A stretch of DNA of 64,000 nucleotides from Parashewanella spongiae. GTDB taxonomy: Bacteria; Pseudomonadota; Gammaproteobacteria; Enterobacterales; Shewanellaceae. A model generated the notes under the pieces. That model was given only the letters and a program-made list of their open reading frames with translations. It ran no database searches and was not told the origin of the DNA. Positions 36,386 through 45,593 of this stretch are shown here, one piece after another (position 1 is the first letter of the stretch; each line of letters opens with the position of its first letter). The position numbers and the translations under genes are program-made. The stretch is taken from the NCBI RefSeq assembly GCF_004358345.1, contig NZ_CP037952.1:682001-746000 (forward strand). Direction: 5' to 3'.

Positions 36386-36578
36386 CACACTTTACCCTTG
36401 CAAAAATAAATAGATATTGCTCGGTTTCGAAAATGTGATGCAGCGCGTTAAGTCAGCAAATACGACGCTTATTTTATCTATTGGTTCAGTTTTAATTCAG
36501 ATAGTTGAACAGAGATTTATGCAGCGGTGATGGTCTGTTATGATCATCATTTCAGATACATTAGAAATTGAGTTCACA

Positions 36579-38591
36579 ATGAAGCTAAACCCCGGTCAAA
36601 ATGAGGCGGTGCATTATGTATCAGGCCCATGCTTAGTACTTGCAGGTGCAGGCAGCGGTAAGACTAGGGTGATCATTAATAAAATTGGTTATCTACTAGA
36701 GAAATGTGGCTACAAAGGCAGAAACATTGCTGCTGTAACTTTCACCAATAAAGCGGCGCGAGAAATGAAAGAGCGTGTCGCGCAATCGATCGGTAAACAA
36801 CTCTCTCGAGGATTGTGGATATCGACCTTTCATACGCTTGGCCTTGAGATCATTAAACGCGAACATAAAGTCTTAGGATTAAAAGCGGGCTTTTCGTTAT
36901 TTGACGACCAAGATACATTAGCGCTGCTGAAAGAGTTGACAGAAAAAGAGCTGCAAGAAGATAAAGATTTGCTCAAGGCACTGGCCAGCACCATTTCAAA
37001 CTGGAAAGGCGGTTTGATAATTCCTGAGCGAGCCAGAAAAATAGCAAAGGGCGAGCAAGAACAACTCTTCGCATTGCTTTATCAGCGATATGCTCAGCAT
37101 ATGAAAGCGTACAATGCGCTAGATTTTGATGATCTCATTTTATTGCCGACCTTGTTATTGCGATTAAACGAGCAAGTCAGAGAGCGCTGGCAAACCCGTT
37201 TTCAATATTTGATGGTGGATGAATATCAAGATACCAATTCGAGCCAATATGAGCTGGTGAAGTTGTTAGTGGGTGAGCGTGCGCGGTTTACTGTTGTAGG
37301 AGACGATGATCAATCAATTTATTCGTGGCGTGGTGCTAAACCACAAAACCTTGTACTGCTCGGCAAAGACTTTCCACAACTTAAATTAATTAAGCTCGAA
37401 CAAAACTATCGTTCTAGTCAGAGAATTTTGAAAGCCGCTAATATCTTAATTGAGAATAACCCTCACGTGTATGAAAAAAGGCTGTTTAGTGAGCTAGCTT
37501 ATGGCGAACCATTGAGAGTCATTACGGCGGGAAACGAAGAACAAGAAGCTGAGCGAGTGATCGCTGAAATTGTAAGGCATAAATTTGTTGGGCGTACTCG
37601 GTTTGGTGATTACGCCATGTTATATCGAGGTAATCATCAATCGAGATTGCTTGAACGTGCACTCATGCTCAACCGGATCCCTTACAAAATAAGTGGTGGT
37701 ACGTCATTTTTTGCCAGAGCTGAAATCAAAGATATTATGGCTTACCTCAGGTTGGTCGTGAATCCCGATGATGATAATGCATTTTTACGGGTGGTTAATT
37801 TACCAAAACGAGGCATAGGTCCAGCCACCTTAGAAGCCTTGGGTAATTTTGCCAATAGCAAACACATTTCTTTGTTTAGTGCCATTTTTGAGTCCGATGT
37901 TAATCATCATGTGAGCCCTACTGCTGCGGCTTCCTTATATCAATTTGGCCGTTTTATTGTAGATACTGGGGAAATCGCGTTACGTGGTGAAGGTGTGGAT
38001 GCCATTAAGCAGTTGATCCGAAAAATCAATTATGAAGATTATCTTTACGAGCATAGCCCAAGTGCAAAAGCGGCAGAAATGCGTATGAAGAACATTTCAG
38101 AGTTGTATCGATGGGTGACGGAAATGCTTCAAGGAGATGAGCTTGATGAGCCGATGACATTATCTGAGGTAGTGACCCGATTAACCCTACGAGACATGAT
38201 GGAGCGTAACAGTGAAGATGAAGCAGGGGATCAAGTTCAGCTGATGACACTACATGCATCTAAAGGCTTGGAGTTCCCATACGTCTTTATGGTCGGAATG
38301 GAAGAAGGATTATTACCACATCAAGTCAGCATTGATGAAGACAACGTTGAAGAAGAAAGACGTTTGGCTTACGTAGGCATTACTCGAGCTCAACAAGAGT
38401 TGTGGTTCGTTATCTGTCGTGAGCGACGTCAGTTTGGTGAAACGATGCGTACTGAACCGAGCCGTTTTTTAATGGAATTGCCGCAAGACGATTTATATTG
38501 GGAAAACCGCCAACCGGTTCAATCAGAACAACAACGTCAGCAAACAGGCAAGGCGAATATATCGAATTTAAGGAATTTATTTAAGAAATAG
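36579..38591 (+). CDS. rep: ATP-dependent DNA helicase Rep
   Basis: A 670-residue superfamily 1A 3'-5' helicase that helps replication forks past proteins. The ATG at 36579 ([11 protein letters not shown]) matches the family start; an upstream ATG at 36540 would add 13 atypical residues. Motifs: Walker [36 protein letters not shown] (motif II), [13 protein letters not shown] (motif III), LEQNYRSS (motif IV), [12 protein letters not shown] and VGITRAQ (motifs V-VI). GDDDQSIY, with its third Asp, and the short C-terminus distinguish Rep from UvrD. Convergent with the diguanylate cyclase gene. Confidence 0.96.
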   Translation: MKLNPGQNEAVHYVSGPCLVLAGAGSGKTRVIINKIGYLLEKCGYKGRNIAAVTFTNKAAREMKERVAQSIGKQLSRGLWISTFHTLGLEIIKREHKVLGLKAGFSLFDDQDTLALLKELTEKELQEDKDLLKALASTISNWKGGLIIPERARKIAKGEQEQLFALLYQRYAQHMKAYNALDFDDLILLPTLLLRLNEQVRERWQTRFQYLMVDEYQDTNSSQYELVKLLVGERARFTVVGDDDQSIYSWRGAKPQNLVLLGKDFPQLKLIKLEQNYRSSQRILKAANILIENNPHVYEKRLFSELAYGEPLRVITAGNEEQEAERVIAEIVRHKFVGRTRFGDYAMLYRGNHQSRLLERALMLNRIPYKISGGTSFFARAEIKDIMAYLRLVVNPDDDNAFLRVVNLPKRGIGPATLEALGNFANSKHISLFSAIFESDVNHHVSPTAAASLYQFGRFIVDTGEIALRGEGVDAIKQLIRKINYEDYLYEHSPSAKAAEMRMKNISELYRWVTEMLQGDELDEPMTLSEVVTRLTLRDMMERNSEDEAGDQVQLMTLHASKGLEFPYVFMVGMEEGLLPHQVSIDEDNVEEERRLAYVGITRAQQELWFVICRERRQFGETMRTEPSRFLMELPQDDLYWENRQPVQSEQQRQQTGKANISNLRNLFKK

Positions 38592-38609
38592 CCATTACAA
38601 GTTTTTAAA

Positions 38610-40499
38610 TTAAGTCGTTTTTGAGGTGGTTTTCACTGAGGCAATCGTTATAGGTTGATGAATGACATAACGACCTCGACCTTTTGACTTCGCCAGATAC
38701 ATAGCTGCATCAGCATCCTTTAATATGGCTTCGCTTGATTGAGTATTGGCATCACTGATCGCGATACCAATGCTGGCACTGGAATAGAATTTGTGGTGAT
38801 TTAACGTATATGGTTGTGATAATAACTGTAAAATTCGATCCGCAATTTCAATGGCATTGTTTTTCCCTTGTGTGCCGTCCAGTATCACGACAAACTCATC
38901 ACCACCTAATCGGCCTAAGGTATCGTTTTGTCTGACACAAAGCTTCAATCTATCCGCCGTTTCGACTAAAAAACGGTCTCCCTCTAGGTGGCCTAGCGTA
39001 TCGTTGATTAGTTTAAATTTGTCTAAGTCAATGAAGATTAAAGCAAAACAATCTTCTGGGTGACGTTTAATGTGATTAATTGCCTGCTTGAGTCGTTCCA
39101 TGAACATGGAGCGATTAGGCAAGCTGGTTAAAGGATCATGTTTAGCATCATAGATAAGCTGTAACTCAACGTGTTTTCGGCGTTGAATTTCTTTTTCTAA
39201 CTCTTGGTTTGCTGTGGCGAGTTCGTTAGTACGAATTTCTACTTGTCGTTCCAGCTCGATGCAGTTTTTCTGAGTGGCTTCTATGGCTTCTTTTCGTTCA
39301 ATGGCTCTGGCAATGTGTTGACTTACAAATTTAAGGATATCAAGATCTTTTGCTTGAAACTCAGTGTCTTCATCTGAATGATGAAGCACAAGAGCGCCAC
39401 GTACTTTATGATGAATGTGTAAGGGAACAGCCATCCATTGTTTGATTTCTTGGGTATTTAAGCAATAAGGCGTGCTTTGAAATATTTTTTTATCATTAAT
39501 CATTCTTTGAATGTCTTGATGCGTTAAAATTAGCGGCTTTTTATGCTTGATTAGATACTCAGTAAGCCCGTCTGCAAAAGGGCGTCCATTAGGATTGCTT
39601 TGTTTTTGTTTGGTGCTATGAAAAGGAAAGTAAAGGCTATTAGAAATTGGATCATGTAAGGAAATATAGCAATTTTTAGCATCAATTAGTTGATTGAGTA
39701 TTTTATAGAGTTCCTGGTAAAAATCATTATCTTCTGTTTTTGCGCTACATAAGCTGGCAATATCAAATAATGATTTTTGTAACTTTTCGGCGTTACTACG
39801 TTCATTGATTTCCTGTTTTAACTCGTTATACGCCAATACGAGTTCTTTTGTCCGCATCGATATTGCTTTTTCTAATTGAGTATTTTGTTTTAACCGCTCT
39901 GTCATACCAGCAATATGCTGACAAATGAAGCTCATTAGCTCAATTTCAGGTTGAGCATAACTGTCTTCCTCAGTGTAACTTTGAATAACCACCACTCCAA
40001 CGGCTTTATCTTGCTTCATGATTGGAGTGCCTAACCAAGAACGACAACTTGATCCTTGTTTAGTAATTTTTTTCTCTTTGATCAGTTGAGACAAGGTCTC
40101 TTTATTTCCAAGGAAAGGTTTTGCTGTTTTAAGCACATATCCAGTTAATCCACTTTCTAATACATCAGAAAGCGTATCCGAGTCGTAGTAATTAGTGCAA
40201 TTATCTTTTTGATCTCGATAAAACGGGATTTCTATCTTTCCAGTTTTAGGACAAACCCAAGCAACAAAAAAATTATCAGCAGAAACAAGTTGTTTTAAAT
40301 GATTATGTACACCTTCATAGAAATCATCGGGACAAGAAACAGTGGAAGCAATGTTTGATATAGCTATCAATGCATCTCGTGCACATTCAGAACGCTTATA
40401 TTGCTTGGCAAGTGTTTTCAAACGGACAATACGTTTTTGTAAGCGTAAAATTTCGCTCGTTTTAGGGCGGTTTTTGGCTAAATTTACATCAAAGTCCAT
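38610..40499 (-). CDS. Diguanylate cyclase with two GAF domains
   Basis: It makes cyclic di-GMP. 629 residues from the ATG at 40499; the frame extends to a TTG at 40589, but the extra 30 residues look non-coding. Two GAF-like sensory domains (about 60-215 and 245-400) are separated by helices, with a coiled coil (about 420-455) before the GGDEF domain. The active site GGDEF is at about 531-535, and an RxxD inhibitory site (RQND) stands 5 residues before it, so product inhibition is expected. No EAL domain, no membrane helix, so a cytoplasmic sensor. The ligand is unknown. Confidence 0.9.
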   Translation of the reverse strand: MDFDVNLAKNRPKTSEILRLQKRIVRLKTLAKQYKRSECARDALIAISNIASTVSCPDDFYEGVHNHLKQLVSADNFFVAWVCPKTGKIEIPFYRDQKDNCTNYYDSDTLSDVLESGLTGYVLKTAKPFLGNKETLSQLIKEKKITKQGSSCRSWLGTPIMKQDKAVGVVVIQSYTEEDSYAQPEIELMSFICQHIAGMTERLKQNTQLEKAISMRTKELVLAYNELKQEINERSNAEKLQKSLFDIASLCSAKTEDNDFYQELYKILNQLIDAKNCYISLHDPISNSLYFPFHSTKQKQSNPNGRPFADGLTEYLIKHKKPLILTHQDIQRMINDKKIFQSTPYCLNTQEIKQWMAVPLHIHHKVRGALVLHHSDEDTEFQAKDLDILKFVSQHIARAIERKEAIEATQKNCIELERQVEIRTNELATANQELEKEIQRRKHVELQLIYDAKHDPLTSLPNRSMFMERLKQAINHIKRHPEDCFALIFIDLDKFKLINDTLGHLEGDRFLVETADRLKLCVRQNDTLGRLGGDEFVVILDGTQGKNNAIEIADRILQLLSQPYTLNHHKFYSSASIGIAISDANTQSSEAILKDADAAMYLAKSKGRGRYVIHQPITIASVKTTSKTT

Positions 40500-40667
40500 T
40501 TGATCGTGTCCGTACCTGTCTGGAGAATAATTAGCTGCTTCTAATAATAAATCTAGAATTAACACGAATTCAACATTCTGCCAAGTCAATTATTCGGCAA
40601 GTGTTGTACAAAAAACCGCTCAAGGTGGCAAAAGTTGAGCATCTGAACTAAAAAAAGTAAAACAGGG

Positions 40668-40697
40668 CTAGACGCGGAGGATAATAATCCCTAGTAT
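40668..40697 (+). promoter_or_regulatory. Candidate tRNA operon promoter
   Basis: CTAGAC (-35-like) and TAGTAT (-10-like) 18 bp apart, followed by a GC-rich discriminator GCCGCGC typical of stringently controlled stable-RNA promoters. Weak match; position is the main argument. Confidence 0.3.
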
Positions 40698-40718
40698 ATG
40701 CCGCGCTAACCAAAGCGA

Positions 40719-40795
40719 GCGCCCATAGCTCAGCTGGATAGAGCGCACCCCTCCGGAGGGTGAGGCCGAGGGTTCGAATCCTTCTGGGCGCACCA
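40719..40795 (+). tRNA. tRNA-Arg (anticodon CCG)
   Basis: 77 nt with encoded CCA. Acceptor GCGCCCA pairs with TGGGCGC; D-arm AGCTCAGCTGGATAGAGC; anticodon loop CTCCGGA gives CCG; T-arm GGGTTCGAATCC. First of four tRNAs in the array. Confidence 0.95.
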
Positions 40796-40841
40796 TTTGG
40801 AACAGGCGTTTTTCTAGGTTGGTTAGTAGCAGTAAAATTAT

Positions 40842-40918
40842 GGTGATTGTAGCTCAGTTGGTAGAGTCCCGGATTGTGATTCCGGTTGTCGTGGGTTCGA
40901 ACCCCATCAGTCACCCCA
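40842..40918 (+). tRNA. tRNA-His (anticodon GTG)
   Basis: 77 nt including the extra G-1 characteristic of tRNA-His and encoded CCA. Anticodon arm CCGGATTGTGATTCCGG gives GTG; T-arm GTGGGTTCGAACCCC; C73 is opposite G-1. Confidence 0.95.
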
Positions 40919-40933
40919 TTTTGCTCATTGTTT

Positions 40934-41010
<77 letters not shown>

Positions 41011-41065
41011 TTTTCATGTAAATTGAATATTTGATTTACAGCAGTTGAAATACTGAAACAGTTTA

Positions 41066-41142
<77 letters not shown>

Positions 41143-41148
41143 AACAAC

Positions 41149-41182
41149 AAAAAAGCCTCTAACTCATGTTAGAGGCTTTTTT
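41149..41182. terminator. Terminator of the tRNA array, shared with the T3SS operon
   Basis: A-run, stem GCCTCTAAC, loop TCAT, stem GTTAGAGGC, T-run. Symmetric enough to work in both directions. It contains the stop codon of the 86-residue gene on the minus strand. Confidence 0.92.
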
Positions 41183-41419
41183 GTGGGTGTCCCATGAACC
41201 AATATGTATCGAATAGGCATTCAATCTTGATGTGGCGCAAAATAATTGTAATTGAATATTACTTGAAGGGTTGAATGGATGTTGAGCGATATAAGTCGCA
41301 AAGGTTTCAAGTGGTAATTGACTGAGTGCTAGTAATTCAAAAGATGGATTAGAGTTTAAATCAGTGACTTTTTGAGATGGCTGGCTGTTTTTGCCACCTT
41401 TATGCATACGCTCAGACAT
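41159..41419 (-). CDS. Small hypothetical protein at the end of the T3SS translocator operon
   Basis: 86 residues, not recognised. It starts with ATG after a good AAGGAAG site at 3-4 bases' spacing and lies 61 bp downstream of the SseE-like gene in the same direction. The N-terminus is polar (SERMHKGGKNSQPSQK), the middle is Leu-rich (FELLALSQLPLETFATYIAQ). Its last codons run into the tRNA-array terminator, so the C-terminus may be a recent extension. Context suggests a T3SS accessory or chaperone partner; nothing in the sequence proves it. Confidence 0.55.
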   Translation of the reverse strand: MSERMHKGGKNSQPSQKVTDLNSNPSFELLALSQLPLETFATYIAQHPFNPSSNIQLQLFCATSRLNAYSIHIGSWDTHKKASNMS

Positions 41420-41480
41420 AGTACTTCCTTATCTTTGTCTTTATCAGCGCAATTTATTTTTATTATCTTACCATTATCTT

Positions 41481-41864
41481 TTAATAAACTATCCAGCTGC
41501 CGTCTTCTTGATCAATTTCTTTAGCACCCTGCTTGAGTAAAATATCATGGAAAACTTGGTGTCTTTCACGTTCTTGGGCCGATCCATTATCAAGCAGAAC
41601 TCGTCCTCTTACGTTTGAGACTTCGGCTACATTTTTTTTAAGGCGTTTCAGCTGTTCAACCATCTGTAAAACAGCGCTGCTTATTCCTGATGCTTTATCT
41701 TTACTTGTAAATTCACAAACGGTGAGCGCGTTTTCATCGAGACGATAAATAAGTGTCCACTGTGGTGTGTCCCAACATTTACCCCACTCATAATTACTGC
41801 TGCCAAAATAGGCGGGTTTAATGTCGACACCTAGTTTTGTTAAATAATTTGTTACTGGATCCAT
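41481..41864 (-). CDS. SseE-like T3SS protein
   Basis: 127 residues. Clear resemblance, from memory, to Salmonella SPI-2 SseE in three places: 'PAYFG' after an N-terminal helix (SseE PAYLG), TLIYRLDENALTVCEF (SseE LVIYRIEAKEMIICEF), and the end KQGAKEIDQEDGSWIV (SseE MGATFTQLDGDNWTV). SseE is a small cytoplasmic T3SS protein, proposed to be a chaperone, encoded after sseD. The same order is found here, which supports the call. An AGGAAG site precedes the ATG. It acts with the translocators encoded upstream. Confidence 0.75.
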   Translation of the reverse strand: MDPVTNYLTKLGVDIKPAYFGSSNYEWGKCWDTPQWTLIYRLDENALTVCEFTSKDKASGISSAVLQMVEQLKRLKKNVAEVSNVRGRVLLDNGSAQERERHQVFHDILLKQGAKEIDQEDGSWIVY

Positions 41865-41950
41865 AATATCTTCCTGATGTTTATTTGTGTAGACATGCGC
41901 CGAACAACATTTACTTCAAGGTTATTCGGCGCATCAGTTAACAAAAATCA

Positions 41951-42727
41951 TTACTTCATTAGAGCGTTTTCTAAGCTACGGTGTAACTGCGTCAACTCGG
42001 TAAGCAAACTCACCATGTCAGCCGATGTTTTACGAGCTCTCTCTAGCATTTCAACCAGCTTTTTGATGAAGGTATTGGCGTTACTTTCATCAAATCCACC
42101 GATCAACTTTTCTTCTTCAGCGGTTTTAGTCATTGTCGCGTTCGCTACGCCACCAGCGCCTTCTAAAGCTTTACCTAAACCTTGTCCGCCAATTGCAATA
42201 GCTTCACCAAACCCTGAACCAAGAGCACCACCAGCTACGCCAGCAATACCACCTGCAATTGTGAAACCTGCAGATAAGGCACCAGCTATGGATTGTTGAC
42301 CAATACCTTGTTCTTTTTGATCGTACCCTGACACTTGTACAGCCCAGGCCAGTTTTTCCTGCTTCACATCAAAATCTTGAATGATATTACGTAGCTCTTG
42401 AAAAAGTGTTGCGAGCTTGGTCATTAAGTCATTGATTTCACTGATTGCGGCAGCGCCACTCATTGAACCGTTACCATCAAGTGAACCATAGCGTGAAGTG
42501 AGATCATTAAGATAATCGTTTGCTTTTTTTGAACTATCAGTTCCTGCGTTTTCTATATTCGCATTAGCTGAAAGCAAGTGAAATGATTCTTTAATTTTGG
42601 CATGATGATTTTTCAGAGTGTTTACTGTCGAATTAACCACTTCTGGATCAACCAGCGAATCATCCATTAGTTTACCGCTTTTAGGGTCGAGGTTAGGAGA
42701 ACCTTGACCGATACTTGTAGTACTCAT
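41951..42727 (-). CDS. sctB: T3SS translocator, SseD/EspB-type (SctB)
   Basis: 258 residues. The region IQDFDVKQEKLAWAVQVSG (about 118-136) closely parallels SPI-2 SseD (RSYNVEKQRLAWELQVN). A Gly/Ala-rich hydrophobic segment (about 148-190: ALSAGFTIAGGIAGVAGG and onward) would insert in the host membrane, and an amphipathic C-terminal helix follows (LVEMLERARKTSADMVSLL). With the SctE homologue it should form the pore in the target-cell membrane. The gene is 13 bp downstream of the large translocator. About 60 residues longer than SseD at the N-terminus. Confidence 0.85.
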   Translation of the reverse strand: MSTTSIGQGSPNLDPKSGKLMDDSLVDPEVVNSTVNTLKNHHAKIKESFHLLSANANIENAGTDSSKKANDYLNDLTSRYGSLDGNGSMSGAAAISEINDLMTKLATLFQELRNIIQDFDVKQEKLAWAVQVSGYDQKEQGIGQQSIAGALSAGFTIAGGIAGVAGGALGSGFGEAIAIGGQGLGKALEGAGGVANATMTKTAEEEKLIGGFDESNANTFIKKLVEMLERARKTSADMVSLLTELTQLHRSLENALMK

Positions 42728-42739
42728 AATTGACCTCTT

Positions 42740-44506
42740 TTATATAAGTGAACTGGCAACGCGAGATTGAATTGAGCCAGTTTCAGTAATGGTTTGTGTT
42801 GCACCTTGAAGTGACGTTGTTTCTTTTTGCATTAAACCCTTGGCAGCTTTCACTTCATCATTTTTGGTTCTTTCATACCAGTCATAGGTATATTCCAAAA
42901 ATTCGGTATCTAGCATAAGCCGTTCAACGGCTTCTTCTGTTTTCCGTTTAATTTCTTTTATTGTACCCACGGTAATTGTTCGGCCGCCTCCAACAGCGCC
43001 TTGTAGCATATGAATACCCACTTTCACGCCTATGCTTGCGGCTTTTTTCATGAGTTCCCATGTTGCCCAGCGGCCAGCAGACTTAACTAAGTCATCAGCA
43101 CTGATTTCAACACCTTCTTTAATGGCTTTTTTAATGGCTCTTTTAACCACTTTATTAACCACTTTTTCAGTCATATCTTTGATGGCCTTTTCACCAAAAT
43201 GCTTGGTTGAATCAGAAACTGAACTCATGGTTTTTTTGACAACTGTACTGCCACTATTTTCAACAGCTTCTTTGAATGCTTTTGAAGTAACATTTTCAGC
43301 GATAGAGTCACCTAACTTTTCACTGACTTCTTTGGCAATTTCTTTAGACATTTCTTTGAGTGCCTGCTTGGCTTCGGTAATACTTAATTCAACGGCTTCC
43401 GATGCGCCATCTTCGGCGGATTTAGCTGCTACATCCGCGATACCTTCGACCAATTTAGGGGCCGCGGCTTCTACTCCAGTCTTGATACCTTTCACCGCGC
43501 CCCTCGCTGCTTTAAAAGCAAGCCCACCTTGCACAACATCTACAATTAATCCGGCGGCTTCAAAACCCAGTTGAACAAAGCCTGCATATTTTGCTACTTC
43601 TTCACACTTTTTCTTTTGTGCTTCAGATAAATGTGGTGACAGCTCTGCGGTTTCAGCTGCTGCTTTCACAAAACCCGCAACGCCTGCGGCGAGATAGGTT
43701 CCGCCAGCGGCTACCTCCATGTAAGCATTTACGTCGGCACCAGCGCTTAATATAATTCTCGCTGCACCTTCTACGAGTTTTACTATTCCGTATATCGCTT
43801 CGGCCGCACTGATGACCCAATCAAATAATGCGGTCCAAATCCCAGCTTTGTGTGCTTTTTTAGCTTGAGCAGACTGTTGAGCCATTTTGTCTTGCAACTT
43901 TTTGACTTTTTGGTCTCTCAAAACTTCCTGTGTTTTTGTCATGATATCCGTAGCCTTAATTGTGGCGTCGGCGGTGGCACTAAATGTTGATATGCCCAAT
44001 AGAGTCGCCATCATGACCATTTGTTGTGGATCAATTTTTTCAAGGTTCGCCATTTTAATGTCGTCAACCTTTAGGGTTGGCGATGAGATGGAGTGATCAT
44101 CTGCTGTTTTTTTGGCTTGAGCGATATCTTGATTTATCTGATCTTGTAGACTTTGTTTGGTTTTGTTTTTTTGATGAATATCATCTTGCATGATTTTTTC
44201 TTTTACGATTTCGTCATGAATCTGTTCTTTTTCATTTTCATCATCGGTGGCTTTAGCATTGGTTTGTCCTTGCCTTATGATTTGCCCCATGACTTTTTTT
44301 AAGGCGCGATCAGCATCAGTCCTCGATATGGCGCTGCCATGTTTACTCATATGATCAGCGAGCGCGTACTCGCTAGGCTTTGACCAGCTCGGAATGGTTG
44401 CCGCTTGATAAGCTGCATCGATGCCTGCGGTATCCCCAGTTGGTGATGTACTTTGGATTGATTGCGGAATATCAGTTTTGGGTTTTATGCTATTAACTGC
44501 TGACAT
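42740..44506 (-). CDS. sctE: T3SS translocator, SseC/YopB-type (SctE)
   Basis: 588 residues, the major translocator. A polar N-terminus with a coiled coil (about 100-140), then hydrophobic hairpin-forming segments around LFDWVISAAEAIYGIVKLVEGAARIIL (about 227-253) and the AAGGTYLAAGVAGFVKAAAE and FVQLGFEAAGLIVDVVQGGL stretches, then a long Ala/Lys/Glu-rich helical C-terminus as in YopB, IpaB and SseC. A perfect ribosome site AGGAG precedes the ATG. Its start overlaps the chaperone gene by 14 bp, which indicates translational coupling with the chaperone that stores it. Confidence 0.88.
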   Translation of the reverse strand: MSAVNSIKPKTDIPQSIQSTSPTGDTAGIDAAYQAATIPSWSKPSEYALADHMSKHGSAISRTDADRALKKVMGQIIRQGQTNAKATDDENEKEQIHDEIVKEKIMQDDIHQKNKTKQSLQDQINQDIAQAKKTADDHSISSPTLKVDDIKMANLEKIDPQQMVMMATLLGISTFSATADATIKATDIMTKTQEVLRDQKVKKLQDKMAQQSAQAKKAHKAGIWTALFDWVISAAEAIYGIVKLVEGAARIILSAGADVNAYMEVAAGGTYLAAGVAGFVKAAAETAELSPHLSEAQKKKCEEVAKYAGFVQLGFEAAGLIVDVVQGGLAFKAARGAVKGIKTGVEAAAPKLVEGIADVAAKSAEDGASEAVELSITEAKQALKEMSKEIAKEVSEKLGDSIAENVTSKAFKEAVENSGSTVVKKTMSSVSDSTKHFGEKAIKDMTEKVVNKVVKRAIKKAIKEGVEISADDLVKSAGRWATWELMKKAASIGVKVGIHMLQGAVGGGRTITVGTIKEIKRKTEEAVERLMLDTEFLEYTYDWYERTKNDEVKAAKGLMQKETTSLQGATQTITETGSIQSRVASSLI

Positions 44507-44966
44507 GGTTCTTCTCCTCAGTTACTGCACTTAAACCTTTACTGGCGTTTTCATTGACTTCTTGGAACTCAGGGCGACCATCACTCCACCTTAGTGAAGC
44601 GCGAAAACTTCTTCTTGCGTACTCTTTGTTTCCTAATGCAGTGAAACTTAATCCTGCATGATAAGAAGGCAGGGGATTATCTACTTGAATCATTCCGGCA
44701 CGACCAAAGAGATAAATCGCTTCATGGTGTTCATTGAGTTTTTGGCAGACAAGCCCAAGGGAATAACAATAGTCATAACTCCAACTATCTATTCGCCATA
44801 ATAAATAGAAGATATTTCTTGCAGCGCTAATATCTTTACATTCAAAGAGCTGAAAAGCATATTGATATAAAGTGTCTAATTCTTTTTGATCAACATCATT
44901 AAGCATCCTTATGGAGCCACCTTGTTGAACAAAATCTTGTAAGGTTTCAAATTCTTCTGTTTTCAT
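44493..44966 (-). CDS. T3SS translocator chaperone (SscA/SycD/LcrH family)
   Basis: 157 residues, the same length as SscA. Three tetratricopeptide repeats are seen: LDTLYQYAFQLFECKDISAA, YDYCYSLGLVCQKLNEHHEA (with the family's F/Y-x-x-GLxxQ pattern) and PLPSYHAGLSFTALGNKEYA. These class II chaperones bind and protect the two translocators in the bacterial cytoplasm and sometimes regulate gene expression. First gene of the operon, with an AAGGAG site before the ATG, and overlapping the SctE gene. Confidence 0.9.
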   Translation of the reverse strand: MKTEEFETLQDFVQQGGSIRMLNDVDQKELDTLYQYAFQLFECKDISAARNIFYLLWRIDSWSYDYCYSLGLVCQKLNEHHEAIYLFGRAGMIQVDNPLPSYHAGLSFTALGNKEYARRSFRASLRWSDGRPEFQEVNENASKGLSAVTEEKNHVSS

Positions 44967-45421
44967 CTTCGTCGCTCCTTAGAAGACTTAATGCTGATGA
45001 ATCATGCAATTTAGAAATTTGATATATTCAAACTGATATTATTTAACTCATAATCTTTCGTGGGTTATTCAATAAATACCGAATGAACTTTTAGTATAGT
45101 TTGGTTGTTAATTACCATTAACGCTTGTTCATTAACTATTTTTAATATTCATGTTTTATTTAAATTGATTATTCAATATCGTGTATACATTAATCGTAAG
45201 CCAAATATGAAATAGAGATATCGAAAAGTAATGGAGGATAATTGATTGGTGGTATGACCAGTTTGATTGTGTTTTGTTTGTTCTTAACATATTAATTAGC
45301 TCACTCTTATTATTTTATTTCGGCTAGTGGCCTAATGTTAATCGGTATCTTGTTTTGAGTATATTTGGTTATTAACGAAATATAGACTGAGTATTTCTGC
45401 ATGGTGTACATGAGGTCAGCA
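44967..45421. other. AT-rich divergent intergenic region, promoter region of the T3SS operon
   Basis: 455 bp without an ORF of coding character. It must hold the start signals of both the T3SS operon (minus) and the glpD-like gene (plus). It is strongly AT-rich, as is common for H-NS-controlled horizontally acquired promoters. I see no motif strong enough to name. No sseB/espA homologue is present here, although that gene normally precedes sscA. Confidence 0.5.
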
Positions 45422-45593
45422 ATGAAAAAAACAGAGCTCGTTATTGTTGGAGGAGGTATTCTTGGTACCGGAGTTGCTCAAGCAGCCGCAGCTGCAGGAT
45501 ATCAGCTAATTTTACTCGAAAGTAATAAAGTCGGGCATGCGACATCAAGTAATTCAAGCAAGTTAATTCATGGTGGTCTTCGATATTTGGAAT

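Noticed and set aside
40648..40914. 88-residue ORF antisense to the tRNA array
   Set aside because: It lies across two tRNA genes on the opposite strand; such ORFs are a well-known false call.
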